From an uncultured Ignavibacteriota bacterium (GTDB taxonomy: Bacteria > Bacteroidota > Ignavibacteria > UBA10030 > UBA8401): a stretch of 64,000 nt of DNA. The notes below the pieces were generated by a model, which made no database searches, was not told where the DNA came from, and was given only the letters and a program-made list of their open reading frames with translations. The position numbers and the translations under genes were made by a program. Of the stretch, positions 32,552 through 41,288 are shown piece after piece (within the stretch, counting starts at the first letter, position 1; each line of letters begins with the position of its first letter). The stretch spans positions 1-64,000 of the forward strand of contig CAISDA010000005.1 of NCBI GenBank assembly GCA_903884005.1, given 5' to 3'.

Positions 32552-32842
32552 TTATTCCAGCCCCATTTGTTGCGGCCCGGATTTGCGCAGCTTCGAGAGC
32601 TCATCGTCGATGAAGAGCCGCACTGCTGGTTTCACATACACATTTTCCAGGCCAAGCTCGTTAAGCCCCTGGCCGATCACCGACGCCTTGCGCGCCGCAT
32701 GAAATTTTTTGTTGACCACGATCAGGCGCTCATCCCGGAGGATGCAGTAGCCTCCGTCGAAGTCGCCTTTTTCGTACCGGATATGCACGCCCATTTCCAT
32801 CGCAAGCGCTTCGATCTCTGCCAACATCTCATCGTCAATCAT
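32552..32842 (-). CDS. Conserved hypothetical protein, 96 aa
   Basis: Small acidic/basic soluble protein with no membrane segment. Segments such as GVHIRYEKGDFDGGYCILRD and ERLIVVNKKFHAARKASVIG look like a compact alpha/beta unit; I have no named family for it. It lies in a tight operon, seven bases after the membrane protein gene and 25 before aroQ, and may be cotranscribed with both. Confidence 0.75.
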   Translation of the reverse strand: MIDDEMLAEIEALAMEMGVHIRYEKGDFDGGYCILRDERLIVVNKKFHAARKASVIGQGLNELGLENVYVKPAVRLFIDDELSKLRKSGPQQMGLE

Positions 32843-32848
32843 GCCGTG

Positions 32849-33367
32849 TTATTCCGCCCCATTCGGTCGTTCAAACGGCCGCCACACCGCGATCACGATC
32901 ATTGTGTAGTATGTCAGATTCGCTATCACGGGCAATCCCGACAGCGCCGTGAGCCGGCGGAGGTACGCCTTCCGGAATTCCTCGAGGGGCCAGTCGCCCC
33001 AAAAATTGAGGCCGATCATTTTCCAGTCGAGTTTGAGCGACCAGAGTTCCACCGGAACGAAAACGAAAAAAAGGATCGCGCACATCAAGAGCCAGCCATG
33101 CTGCTTCCACGCCACCGTTGCGGTTGCTGTAAAGCCGATCGCCCCGATGAGCGCCGCACTGTAGCCGCCCATCACCAGCAAGGTCGCATAGCTGATGATG
33201 CGGTACAATTCGCGTTCGAACAACGGGTCAAGATTCGTCTTCAACTCGATCGTGCCGAATTGGAGCAGCTCGTTGCCCAGCATCGCACGGGTCGACAGCG
33301 CCCCCAGCCACACGACGGCGCCGAACATGAACAGTGTCAGAAATAGTTTTGTCGAAATTTTTTCCAT
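32849..33367 (-). CDS. Small multi-spanning membrane protein, 172 aa
   Basis: Four hydrophobic segments are visible (near residues 8-28, 58-82, 90-108 and 145-165). The loop between the third and fourth carries many charged and Trp residues (VELWSLKLDWKMIGLNFWGD). I do not recognise the family. It lies 15 bases after the muramidase-like gene and belongs to the same run. Confidence 0.72.
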   Translation of the reverse strand: MEKISTKLFLTLFMFGAVVWLGALSTRAMLGNELLQFGTIELKTNLDPLFERELYRIISYATLLVMGGYSAALIGAIGFTATATVAWKQHGWLLMCAILFFVFVPVELWSLKLDWKMIGLNFWGDWPLEEFRKAYLRRLTALSGLPVIANLTYYTMIVIAVWRPFERPNGAE

Positions 33368-33381
33368 ATCCCACGCAGGTA

Positions 33382-34617
33382 TTATTGATACAGCAAATAT
33401 TTTTTTCGCTTCGCAAGAAATTTTTCCCTGTCCGTGCTCCAGCCGGCCACGACCTCCGCCACCGGCGTCTTGTGTTCCAGCGCCTTGCGCACGGTGTCCG
33501 TCCCCATCACCTTGTCGAACATGTCGTTCCGTTCCGGGCTTCCGCGAAAGATGCTGGAATCCGGATAGAGAGCGAACAGCGTTTCGATGGCATACAACTG
33601 CATCGTGACCAGATTTGCCCTCGTTCTGTCCGGCAGGTAGACCTGCACGCCGCCGAGCTGCTTGTCTTTCATCGCTCCGTAGTATGGTTTGTATGTCAGC
33701 GGCCGAAAGAAGAACCCGGGCAGCTGCCTGGCGTTCATCGCATCGGCAAATTTTTTAGAGTCGATCCACGGCGCGCCGATGAGCTGGAACGGCATCGTGT
33801 ATCCCACGCCGATATTGATCGCATCCAATTCTCCCAGAATGCCCGTGGCGGAATAGAAGAGCGCCGTCTCTGCATTCGGAATATGCGGCGACGTGGGCAC
33901 CCACGGCAAACCGGTGTCCTCCCAATTCATCGCGCGGCTCCATCCTTCCATGGCAACCACCGTCAGCGCGCATTTTTTCCCGCCTGCGAGCAAGCCTTCA
34001 TTGTTCAGGTATTCTGCGAGCTCTCCGCATGTCATGCCGTACACATAGGGAATCGGATATTGGCCCACGAACGAACGGAACGTCATATCCAATATGTTTC
34101 CCTCAACCCTGTTCCCGGTGAGCGGATCGGGCCTGTCGAGCACGACGAACTCCTTGCCATACTCGGCAGCCGCCTCCATGGCGTAGGCCATTGTGTTGAT
34201 GTACGTGTACGACCGGGCGCCTATGTCCTGAATGTCGTAGACCAGAACGTCCACATCCTTCAGCATGTCCTGCGTCGGCTTGCGCGTCTTGCCGTAGAGC
34301 GAATACACGGGAACGCCCGTGCCCGGATCGACGAACGTATCGACATGCCCTCCGGCGGTCACATCGCCGCGTACGCCGTGTTCGGGACCGAAGAGCGCCG
34401 TCAATCGCACACCCGGCGCCGCAGCCAGCACATCCACCGTCGCCTGAAGCGCGTTCGTCACTGCCGTCGGATTCGTTATCAATCCGACGCGTTTGCCCTG
34501 CAGTATTCGGTAGTTCGATCCGCGCAGCACATCGATGCCGGTCTTCACCGCCGGCGCCGGCTGGGCGGCCGACACACATACTCCAAGAAAGACGAGAAGC
34601 AGCAGGAGTGTTTTCAT
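33382..34617 (-). CDS. NamZ-like exo-beta-N-acetylmuramidase (DUF1343)
   Basis: Exported protein of the DUF1343 family; the characterised member NamZ removes terminal MurNAc from peptidoglycan fragments. Visible features are a signal peptide (residues 1-19), VGLITNPTAVTN, LTALFGPEHGVRGDVTAG with the conserved Glu-His pair, VYDIQDIGARSYTYINTM, EFVVLDRPDPLTGNRVEGN and VGYTMPFQLIGAPWID. 411 residues from ATG 34617, whose ATGA overlaps the stop of the small membrane gene. The upstream 75 in-frame codons are rich in His and Arg and have no export signal, so I leave them out. Confidence 0.88.
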   Translation of the reverse strand: MKTLLLLLVFLGVCVSAAQPAPAVKTGIDVLRGSNYRILQGKRVGLITNPTAVTNALQATVDVLAAAPGVRLTALFGPEHGVRGDVTAGGHVDTFVDPGTGVPVYSLYGKTRKPTQDMLKDVDVLVYDIQDIGARSYTYINTMAYAMEAAAEYGKEFVVLDRPDPLTGNRVEGNILDMTFRSFVGQYPIPYVYGMTCGELAEYLNNEGLLAGGKKCALTVVAMEGWSRAMNWEDTGLPWVPTSPHIPNAETALFYSATGILGELDAINIGVGYTMPFQLIGAPWIDSKKFADAMNARQLPGFFFRPLTYKPYYGAMKDKQLGGVQVYLPDRTRANLVTMQLYAIETLFALYPDSSIFRGSPERNDMFDKVMGTDTVRKALEHKTPVAEVVAGWSTDREKFLAKRKKYLLYQ

Positions 34618-34838
34618 TTGAATAAATTTTGTATGATCGACCGATCGGGGCGTATCACCGTAGTGAGGAGGATGACCGCAACGACCAGCAGCGCCATCAC
34701 CAGCGTGCTGAGCACCATGCCAAGCACGGAAAACGGAGGGTCGATCGCAAGCAGCAGCGCAAAAAGCACCGTCACGGTGACGATGATGCGGACGACGCGC
34801 TGCATCGACATAAACGATGATTCGGTGGAGGTGCTCAT
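34614..34838 (-). CDS. Small two-helix membrane protein, 74 aa
   Basis: Two hydrophobic helices (VVRIIVTVTVLFALLLAI and MVLSTLVMALLVVAVILLTT) after a short Ser/Thr-rich N-terminus. Four-base ATGA overlaps with the genes on both sides show it is translated as part of the operon. No family recognised. Confidence 0.7.
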   Translation of the reverse strand: MSTSTESSFMSMQRVVRIIVTVTVLFALLLAIDPPFSVLGMVLSTLVMALLVVAVILLTTVIRPDRSIIQNLFK

Positions 34839-35257
34839 GCATTCGCCTTTGTGTCGATCGAATAATTTTTCAACCAGCTCAGGTCATGCACCAATTCCAT
34901 CATCGCCTCAAATGCCGGGGCCGTGACGGCGCAATATGCCTGCGTGAAACCTCTGCGGTCATCGGCAGGCATCGTGTCTGCGATCGTCTGCATCAGTGCG
35001 AGCGCCTTCAGGCTGTTCGATTCGAATTCTTCAGACAACTTGCCGTACCCCTCGCCGAGCGGGCCGATCCGCTTCATCACGCCGAACGTCTTGTGCAGAA
35101 ATTTGGACGTGAAACACAGATCCGCCAGCGCATCCTGCAGGGAATGCGATTCCGCGGCCTCAACAAGCAGTGCGCAATCTGCCGCATGCTTCAATTGATC
35201 CCCCGAATACTGCTGCACGGCTTCGATGAACGTGTGTGTGTGTTCGCTTATGAGCAT
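34835..35257 (-). CDS. Hypothetical helical protein, 140 aa
   Basis: First gene of the run toward 29996. The protein looks all-helical, with Leu/Ala-rich amphipathic stretches (ADCALLVEAAESHSLQDALA and ALALMQTIADTMPADDRRGF), and has three Cys. It has no membrane segment or signal. No named family. Its stop overlaps the next start by four bases. Confidence 0.72.
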   Translation of the reverse strand: MLISEHTHTFIEAVQQYSGDQLKHAADCALLVEAAESHSLQDALADLCFTSKFLHKTFGVMKRIGPLGEGYGKLSEEFESNSLKALALMQTIADTMPADDRRGFTQAYCAVTAPAFEAMMELVHDLSWLKNYSIDTKANA

Positions 35258-35297
35258 GGTATGATGCGGAAATGTACATGTATCGTATCAATATAAA

Positions 35298-35353
35298 AGG
35301 AACGCGCGCGATATGCAATATGCGGCGCGTACGCATCGCGCGATACGCGTTCT
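35298..35353 (-). terminator. GC-rich hairpin after rarD
   Basis: On the minus strand GAACGCG with an inner ATCGCGCGATGCG region pairs with ATATCGCG and CGCGTTC, imperfectly, and CTTTTATA follows. It lies 47 bp after the rarD stop and is likely its terminator. Confidence 0.45.
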
Positions 35354-35399
35354 CGATCGCCGTGTGCCATCCAATCTCACGTCGGATGCGAGAAACGAA

Positions 35400-36296
35400 T
35401 CACCCCTCTCCCATTTCCGGAAGCGGCTCAACGTACGTGCGATTGGCGACGTAGTTTTCAACAAGGAACACGACAAGAGCGGCCCAGACAATACCAAAGC
35501 CGATCAATTGATTGTAACTGAACGGCTCCTTGTAGATGAACACGCCGATCAGGAATTGAATCGTCGGCGCAATGTATTGAAGCAACCCCACGACCCAGAG
35601 CGGAATGGAACGCGCCGCTGATGCGAACATGAGCAAGGGAATTGTTGTCACAAATCCCGCGCCGATCATGAGTGCGTCCGAAGTGATGCCCGTATGAAGA
35701 AATGCGGCCGTGCTGCCGGCTTCGGCAAAAATAAGATATCCAAGCGCGGGGATAAAAAGAACGCCCGTTTCTACGGTTAATCCATACAGCGAGCCAAGCG
35801 GTGAGATTTTCTTGATCAGTCCATAGAAGGCGAACGAAAAAGCCAGAGAGAGCGCAATGTACGGCGGGCGCCCATACACATACGTGAGATACGCCACGCC
35901 AAGCGCGGCGAGAACCACAGGGAACCACTGCGCCATACGCAGTCGTTCTTTAAGGAAGATGACGCCCAGCAGGACGCTCAATAACGGATTAATAAAATAG
36001 CCGAGGCTGGCTTCAACAATGAAATTTGCATTGACCGCCCACACATACACCAGCCAATTGATGCCGATGAGAACGGCGGCAATTGTGTATATGCGCAGCA
36101 CTGTGGCGTTGATGGTCTTGCGAAATTCACCCCATTGTTTGGTGAATACAACATACACGACCAATAACAGGCACGACCAGATGATGCGATGCCCGATCAA
36201 TTGGATTGCAGCGACGTGATGAAGCAACTTCCAATAGATGGGGAAGAATCCCCACGCAATATAGGCGCCGACGCCGTATAAAATTCCTTTGTTCAT
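35400..36296 (-). CDS. rarD: EamA-family transporter, RarD type
   Basis: Inner-membrane protein with about ten segments arranged as two EamA halves. GILYGVGAYIAWGFFPIYWK at the start and the following HRIIWSCLLL region are typical of RarD. The second half has GLLQYIAPTIQFLIGVFIYK. The substrate is not known with certainty in this family (it has been linked to chloramphenicol sensitivity). ATG 36296 has GGAG five bases before it; the upstream 46 codons are not part of the family. 298 residues. Confidence 0.9.
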   Translation of the reverse strand: MNKGILYGVGAYIAWGFFPIYWKLLHHVAAIQLIGHRIIWSCLLLVVYVVFTKQWGEFRKTINATVLRIYTIAAVLIGINWLVYVWAVNANFIVEASLGYFINPLLSVLLGVIFLKERLRMAQWFPVVLAALGVAYLTYVYGRPPYIALSLAFSFAFYGLIKKISPLGSLYGLTVETGVLFIPALGYLIFAEAGSTAAFLHTGITSDALMIGAGFVTTIPLLMFASAARSIPLWVVGLLQYIAPTIQFLIGVFIYKEPFSYNQLIGFGIVWAALVVFLVENYVANRTYVEPLPEMGEG

Positions 36297-36453
36297 GTAT
36301 GCTCCAGCTCCTATGGCGGCGTGATGATTGTGCCGGGTAGAAAAACACATAAAAGACAATTGCGAATACCGGGCAGCGCACGGGCAGCGCGGATATTCAT
36401 AACTCATCCCGCGGTCGGGAACTTCATCGGCCACAAATAATTCATGTGCGCGC

Positions 36454-37155
36454 TCATGCTTCTTCGCTAACGGGCTGCAGGCACTGCTCCCCTTCGTTTC
36501 GCGTGTTGTTCACGTAGCGCGACACGGGATACGCCTTCATTTTGTCCGCAGGGTACGGTACAAGAAGTGCTGTGAGCGCATCGGTGTCGTTGTTGGACGG
36601 GTCCAGCCATGCTTCAAAGCTGTCAGCGGGTATGATGACCGGCATACGGTTGTGTATCGGCATCATGAGTTCGTTCGGCTCCGTGGTGATAATGCTGAAA
36701 CTCGGATGCTCCTGTTCCTCTGCATCCTTCCAGACCGAATACACGCCCCCCAGCATGAACGGGGATTCGTCCTTCATCCGTATGCACATCGGATACCGTT
36801 CCTTGCCCTCCCCCTTCTTCCATTCGTAAAACCCGTCCACCGGCACCAAACACCTGCGCGCCTTGAAATACGGCGCGAAAAGCTTGCTCGTTGCGATACG
36901 GTCGGCCCTCGCGTTGAACGACGGGAATGCCGGATCGGGTTTCCCCGTCTTCGACCAATGCGGAATGATCCACCATTGGGCTTCGAGCGTCTGCAGTCCG
37001 CCCTGGCGCTTGACGACGATCGGGAGCTTCTGCATCGGCGCCGCATTATAGCGCGGCACCGTGAGATATGGTATGTTCTTGTCGTTCAGCGAGCGCATCA
37101 ATTCGAATGTCGCGAAGATCTTCCGTCCGCTGATGATGATGTATCGTCCGCACAT
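36454..37155 (-). CDS. yedK: SRAP-domain protein YedK (HMCES-like)
   Basis: Forms a covalent link to abasic sites in single-stranded DNA and protects them. The catalytic Cys2 follows the initiator Met (MCGRY), which fixes the start. NAAPMQ, the FNARADRI segment, RCLVPVDGFYEW and the active-site His in PIHNRMPVII are all present. 233 residues. It lies next to a toxin-antitoxin module, seven bases after its antitoxin. Confidence 0.95.
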   Translation of the reverse strand: MCGRYIIISGRKIFATFELMRSLNDKNIPYLTVPRYNAAPMQKLPIVVKRQGGLQTLEAQWWIIPHWSKTGKPDPAFPSFNARADRIATSKLFAPYFKARRCLVPVDGFYEWKKGEGKERYPMCIRMKDESPFMLGGVYSVWKDAEEQEHPSFSIITTEPNELMMPIHNRMPVIIPADSFEAWLDPSNNDTDALTALLVPYPADKMKAYPVSRYVNNTRNEGEQCLQPVSEEA

Positions 37156-37162
37156 ATGCTGC

Positions 37163-37402
37163 TTATCGTTTTTCGTATGACGTAGCGTAATAATCCAACA
37201 GGTTCCGTATTATTTTCTGATACTGCACATTTTTTTTTTTTGCCAAGTGTTTGAAAAATTCCACGCTCGATTTATTCAGATTGATCGTCACTTTAATATT
37301 TTCTTCCTTTTTAAATAGAATTTTATCGGGCGGAGGCAAAAAGTCCTTCACGATCAGTACTTCGCCGAGCGGTTCATTCGTGTATTGAATTTTCTTTTTC
37401 AT
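37163..37402 (-). CDS. brnA: BrnA-like antitoxin
   Basis: Antitoxin of a type II module. The C-terminal half, VTINLNKSSVEFFKHLAKKK followed by KIIRNLLDYYATSYEK, fits a ribbon-helix-helix DNA-binding domain that would repress the operon; the N-terminal part (LIVKDFLPPPDKILFKKEEN) would cover the toxin. I start at ATG 37402, six codons inside the longest frame, because this ATG would have overlapped the original toxin stop. About 79 residues. Confidence 0.8.
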   Translation of the reverse strand: MKKKIQYTNEPLGEVLIVKDFLPPPDKILFKKEENIKVTINLNKSSVEFFKHLAKKKNVQYQKIIRNLLDYYATSYEKR

Positions 37403-37416
37403 AAATTTCCTTTCCT

Positions 37417-37659
37417 TCAATAACCGGCGCCGATAATTCTAATAGTGGCATTGCGAGAGGTAAATCGGACTGTCAGGATACCATGCTCCACAACTCCAAA
37501 ACAATAATATCGGTTCTCGATGCCGCTGTGTTTGATGTCGACAGCAATTATACGATGCGGATCGGCAAAAGCATACTGGGCGGTCTCAAAAGCCATGTGA
37601 TGCTTCTGTCTATTTTGGGAATTCTTGTCCTTATCCCATTCAAAATTGACTATTGCCAA
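37417..37659 (-). CDS. brnT: BrnT-like toxin ending early
   Basis: RelE-like ribonuclease toxin. The family pattern FEWDKDKNSQNRQKHHMAFE and the later FADPHRII and TVRFTSRNATIRIIGAGY are intact. The frame ends at TGA directly after GAGY. Reading on, the next codons give RKG-Asn-Leu and then a TGA that overlaps the brnA ATG. Many BrnT proteins that I know have GAGYWRKG here, so the TGA probably replaced TGG. The product would lack the last six residues of the expected form, and its activity is uncertain. It starts with TTG after AAGGTGA. Confidence 0.78.
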   Translation of the reverse strand: MAIVNFEWDKDKNSQNRQKHHMAFETAQYAFADPHRIIAVDIKHSGIENRYYCFGVVEHGILTVRFTSRNATIRIIGAGY

Positions 37660-37749
37660 TAGATCACCTTATTGGAATACACACAAATATACATACTTTC
37701 ATATGTATCGTCAAGGCGAACACCCACTCTCACAAACTGAACCAGGCGA

Positions 37750-39672
37750 TCAATTGACCGGTTCGGCTTTGCCGACGAGGTGGCTGTACTTGCGGCTATA
37801 GCTAAAATAAATGATCAACCCCACTGCGAGCCAAATCAGGAAACGCATCCAATTCGTCCAGCCCAGTTCAGACATTAAGTAGAAGCAGCTGATGAGCCCG
37901 AGCACGGGTATGAGCGAAAGATTTTTGGTCCAGCACAGGGCTGTGATCACGGCGGTGACAATGAAAAAGAGCCAGAGCGGAATGTGGTGCTTGAACACGT
38001 CCCACCCGGTAAGGAACATTTTTTCTTTGGGCAGCTTCATCGCACGCATGAGCGAACGATACTCGGGCTCGTCCATTGCGCTCAGTATTCCGACGGCGGA
38101 CGAATCGGTAACGCTCGTCTTCGTCTTAATGGCAAGGGCAAGCGAGACGGTAAATTTTTCTTCCTGTGAAATGCCGCCAATGAATTCGGCCGGCGTCTTC
38201 AATTTTCTTGCCTGGAGAAAATCCGAGACGCCGTCCGTGTTCAAGAACGACACGGCAACGACCGTCCCCAGGGCAAGCACCGGTATGATGTATTTTGAAT
38301 TCACATACGGTGTCTTAAATTTGCGCTCGGTCTTCGTGTCGCTGATCTGCAGCTGGAGCACTCCCCCGCAGACGAGCACGAACGCGAAGAGCGTGCCGAT
38401 GCTCGTCAAGTCCGTAACCTCGGTGAGATTCATGAACAGCGCGGGCACGGCGACGACGAAGCCTGTCAGTACGGTCGAGAACGACGGTGTCCTGTATTTG
38501 GGATGAACGCGTGAAAAAATTTTCGGCAGCAGGCCGTCCCTGCTCATGCTCATCCATATGCGCGGCTGGCCGAGTTGAAACACAAGCAGCACGCTCGCCA
38601 TGGCGACCACGGCGCTGACGGCGATGATGCCGGAGAGGTAATGGAGGCCCAATTTTTCGAACGCGTATGCAAGCGGATCGCCGACGGCCAACTCGCTGTA
38701 ATGCACCATGCCCGTGAGCACGAGCGCAATAAGCACATACAGGATCGTGCAGATGACGATCGAATAAAACATCGCCCTCGGCAGATCGCGCTGGGGATTG
38801 TTGCATTCCTCGGCCGTGGTGGAGATCGCATCGAAACCGATGTATGCGAAGAACACCGCCGAAACGCCTTTCATCACGCCGGCAACGCCGTTCGGCGCGA
38901 ACGGGTGCCAGTTTTTCGTATCAACGTAGAATGCCCCTATTGCGATCACGCCAAGGATCACGGCAAGCTTCACCGCCACCATGATGTTGCTCGCCTGCTT
39001 CGATTCCTTGATGCCGATGTACACGAGCCACGTGATCAACGCGGTGATCAAGAGCGCGGGAAGATCGGCGACACAATGAACGCCGAAGAGCACGGGAGCG
39101 GTGCTCCAGGCGACATAGGCCGATCGCAGCGTTTCAGGCACGGCGTCCAGCGCCGCACCCTGCGCCAGCATGGCTGCAACAGTGTCGTGACCGCGAAGCG
39201 CGCTTAAAAAATCCATTGTGAAATATTCGGGGATGTTGAATCCCATCGTCGCAAGCAGACTCGTGAAATAATCGGACCACGAGATCGCGACAGCAATATT
39301 GCCGATGGCGTATTCCATGAGCAGATCCCAGCCGATGATCCAGGCGATGAGCTCGCCGAATGCGACATACGAATATGTGTATGCGCTGCCGGCCACGGGG
39401 ATCATGGACGAAAATTCGGCGTAGGCGAATGCGGAGAACGTGCACGCGATCGCGGTGAAGATGAACAGGAAGATGACCGCGGGCCCGCCGGCATAACTTG
39501 CATTGCCGATGGTGCTGAAAATGCCGGCGCCGACGATGGCGGCAATACCGAAGGCGGTCAGGTCTCTGACCGTCAGATTTCGTTTCAACGATCCGAATTC
39601 GCCGTCTTGTCCTTCTGCGTCGAGCAAAATTTGGGGAATGTTCTTTTTTCGGAAGAGGGAGGAGATCGTCAT
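37750..39672 (-). CDS. APC-family amino acid permease with an inserted loop
   Basis: Cationic-amino-acid-type transporter with about twelve to fourteen membrane segments. GIAAIVGAGIFSTIGNASYA in the first helix is the APC substrate-binding unwound segment; FFAYIGFDAISTTAEECNNP and DLPRAMFYSIVICTILYVLI are typical of CAT proteins. At 640 residues it is longer than usual. The extra part, about residues 480-560, is a soluble stretch (LQARKLKTPAEFIGGISQEE on to DEPEYRSLMRAMKLPKEKMF) placed between two late membrane segments. Confidence 0.88.
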   Translation of the reverse strand: MTISSLFRKKNIPQILLDAEGQDGEFGSLKRNLTVRDLTAFGIAAIVGAGIFSTIGNASYAGGPAVIFLFIFTAIACTFSAFAYAEFSSMIPVAGSAYTYSYVAFGELIAWIIGWDLLMEYAIGNIAVAISWSDYFTSLLATMGFNIPEYFTMDFLSALRGHDTVAAMLAQGAALDAVPETLRSAYVAWSTAPVLFGVHCVADLPALLITALITWLVYIGIKESKQASNIMVAVKLAVILGVIAIGAFYVDTKNWHPFAPNGVAGVMKGVSAVFFAYIGFDAISTTAEECNNPQRDLPRAMFYSIVICTILYVLIALVLTGMVHYSELAVGDPLAYAFEKLGLHYLSGIIAVSAVVAMASVLLVFQLGQPRIWMSMSRDGLLPKIFSRVHPKYRTPSFSTVLTGFVVAVPALFMNLTEVTDLTSIGTLFAFVLVCGGVLQLQISDTKTERKFKTPYVNSKYIIPVLALGTVVAVSFLNTDGVSDFLQARKLKTPAEFIGGISQEEKFTVSLALAIKTKTSVTDSSAVGILSAMDEPEYRSLMRAMKLPKEKMFLTGWDVFKHHIPLWLFFIVTAVITALCWTKNLSLIPVLGLISCFYLMSELGWTNWMRFLIWLAVGLIIYFSYSRKYSHLVGKAEPVN

Positions 39673-39697
39673 CGGTCAGCGATTAAGTGATAGAAAA

Positions 39698-41254
39698 TTA
39701 AAATGGAAACTCTACCGGGATTTCTTTTTTCTCTTCGACGTGCTTTTGCTCGGGTTTCTTGGCTTTCCCGTGCACACTGCTTGCTTCCACAAAGATCGCC
39801 TTATTCGGCTTCACGGGGCAGGCGTGTTCGCACGCACCGCATCCGACGCAGAGTTCCTCTGTCATCTTCGGCAAGAAGAGTCCGTCCGTCTTCACCATTT
39901 GAACGGCTTTCGTGGGGCAGTGTTCAGAGCATGCTCCGCAATCCGTTTTTTTAGTGATAACGATGCAGTCCTCTTTGATGAATTTCGCCCGGCCGAGCTG
40001 CACTTCCTTCTTCTCGGAATTCGTCAGCGGCAGCAGTGCGCCCGAGGGGCAAACGGTCGTGCACACGGCGCATTCATACGCACAGTATGCCAGCGTGTAA
40101 TCCATTTTCGGCTGGAACATTCCCGTGACCCCGTATTCAAGAAATGACGACGTGATCACTTGCGACGGACACGCGGCGATGCAGAGATAACACGACGTGC
40201 ATGCGCTGGTGAAATGCGCCCGGCTTCGGGAACCGGGCGGAGTGACGACGCCGCGCAATTCAAACGCCGGCTGTACCGACGGCGCCGCCTGCGCCCGATC
40301 GAGCGAAACAACCGAAGTTGCAGCCGCCAGCAGCGCGGCCGATTGTTTCAGGACGTCCCTCCGCTTCGGATTTACGGACGATGCGGGCTCCGACCCCTTC
40401 TTCCCATACCGCAATGTGTAGTGGATGCCGATGGCGGGACACGCATCGATGCAGTTGTAACAGCTCACGCAGCGCGGAAAATCGACCTCCCTCTTTTTGT
40501 AATCGATGCACTCGGCCTTGCAGATCTTTTCGCACAGGCTGCAGTCCTTGCATTCCCCGAGATCGAATGTCAGCCGAAAGAGAGAGACGCGTGAGAGCAG
40601 GCGCAGCACTGCGCCAGTGGGACATACCGAATTGCAGAACAGGCGTCCGTGAAAATATGCCATCCAGAAGAGAATGCCTGCCGATGCCGCCGTCACAACG
40701 AAGACGGATCCAGCCACGGTGCGAAATGGCACCGCGTAGACGAAGTAGAGGTGAAGCCTGTCGGAGGCCCAGGCAAGGGCGTTGTTCGATCCGACAATGC
40801 CGGGACGGAACAACGTGTACGCGATCCGGCCAAAAAAACTGTACGGATCCAATAAATCGACGAGCAGCACGCTTCCGGCACACAAAAAGAACACCGACGA
40901 TGCGAGAAACGCGTAATGCACGAGTGTGAACGCCCGCGCATATTTGAATTTTCTCGGGCCACGCGTTCTTCTCGAGAGCGCGATAACGCCGTCCTGCAGT
41001 GTGCCGAGCGGACAGATCGAGGAACAATAGACGCGCCCCGCGAGGAGCGTGAGCGCGACCACAGCGACTAGTCCGACAATGGGCGTTCCGATGCGGATCA
41101 CCGTCATCACTGCGGGAATAAACTGCAGCGACGCCAGCGAGACGAGCAATGGTATCCGTGAAACATTACTGATGTCGATGAACAACAATAACACTGCACA
41201 AAAAAAAGCGGCCGAAACCCCGACACGGATCCTCTTCAAGTATTGATACATCAT
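39698..41254 (-). CDS. Membrane polyferredoxin (NapH-like plus ferredoxin fusion)
   Basis: Several membrane helices come first, with NapH/CcoG-like motifs CSSICPLGTLQDG and CNSVCPTGA. Two [4Fe-4S] motifs follow (CKDCSLCEKIC and CVSCYNCIDACP). A twin-Arg-like stretch, KRRDVLKQSAALLAAATSVV, then leads into a second ferredoxin part with CTSCYLCIAACP, CAYECAVCTTVCP, CGACSEHCP and CVGCGACEHACP. That makes eight Cys clusters, in effect a NapH-type and a NapG-type protein fused. It probably moves electrons across or along the membrane. The upstream 33 in-frame codons overlap dispersed repeat E, so I start at ATG 41254 (41251 is equally possible). DUF362 follows upstream on the same strand. Confidence 0.82.
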   Translation of the reverse strand: MMYQYLKRIRVGVSAAFFCAVLLLFIDISNVSRIPLLVSLASLQFIPAVMTVIRIGTPIVGLVAVVALTLLAGRVYCSSICPLGTLQDGVIALSRRTRGPRKFKYARAFTLVHYAFLASSVFFLCAGSVLLVDLLDPYSFFGRIAYTLFRPGIVGSNNALAWASDRLHLYFVYAVPFRTVAGSVFVVTAASAGILFWMAYFHGRLFCNSVCPTGAVLRLLSRVSLFRLTFDLGECKDCSLCEKICKAECIDYKKREVDFPRCVSCYNCIDACPAIGIHYTLRYGKKGSEPASSVNPKRRDVLKQSAALLAAATSVVSLDRAQAAPSVQPAFELRGVVTPPGSRSRAHFTSACTSCYLCIAACPSQVITSSFLEYGVTGMFQPKMDYTLAYCAYECAVCTTVCPSGALLPLTNSEKKEVQLGRAKFIKEDCIVITKKTDCGACSEHCPTKAVQMVKTDGLFLPKMTEELCVGCGACEHACPVKPNKAIFVEASSVHGKAKKPEQKHVEEKKEIPVEFPF

Positions 41255-41288
41255 TCCAGCAGCACTTTCGTTAGAATTGAATAACTTC

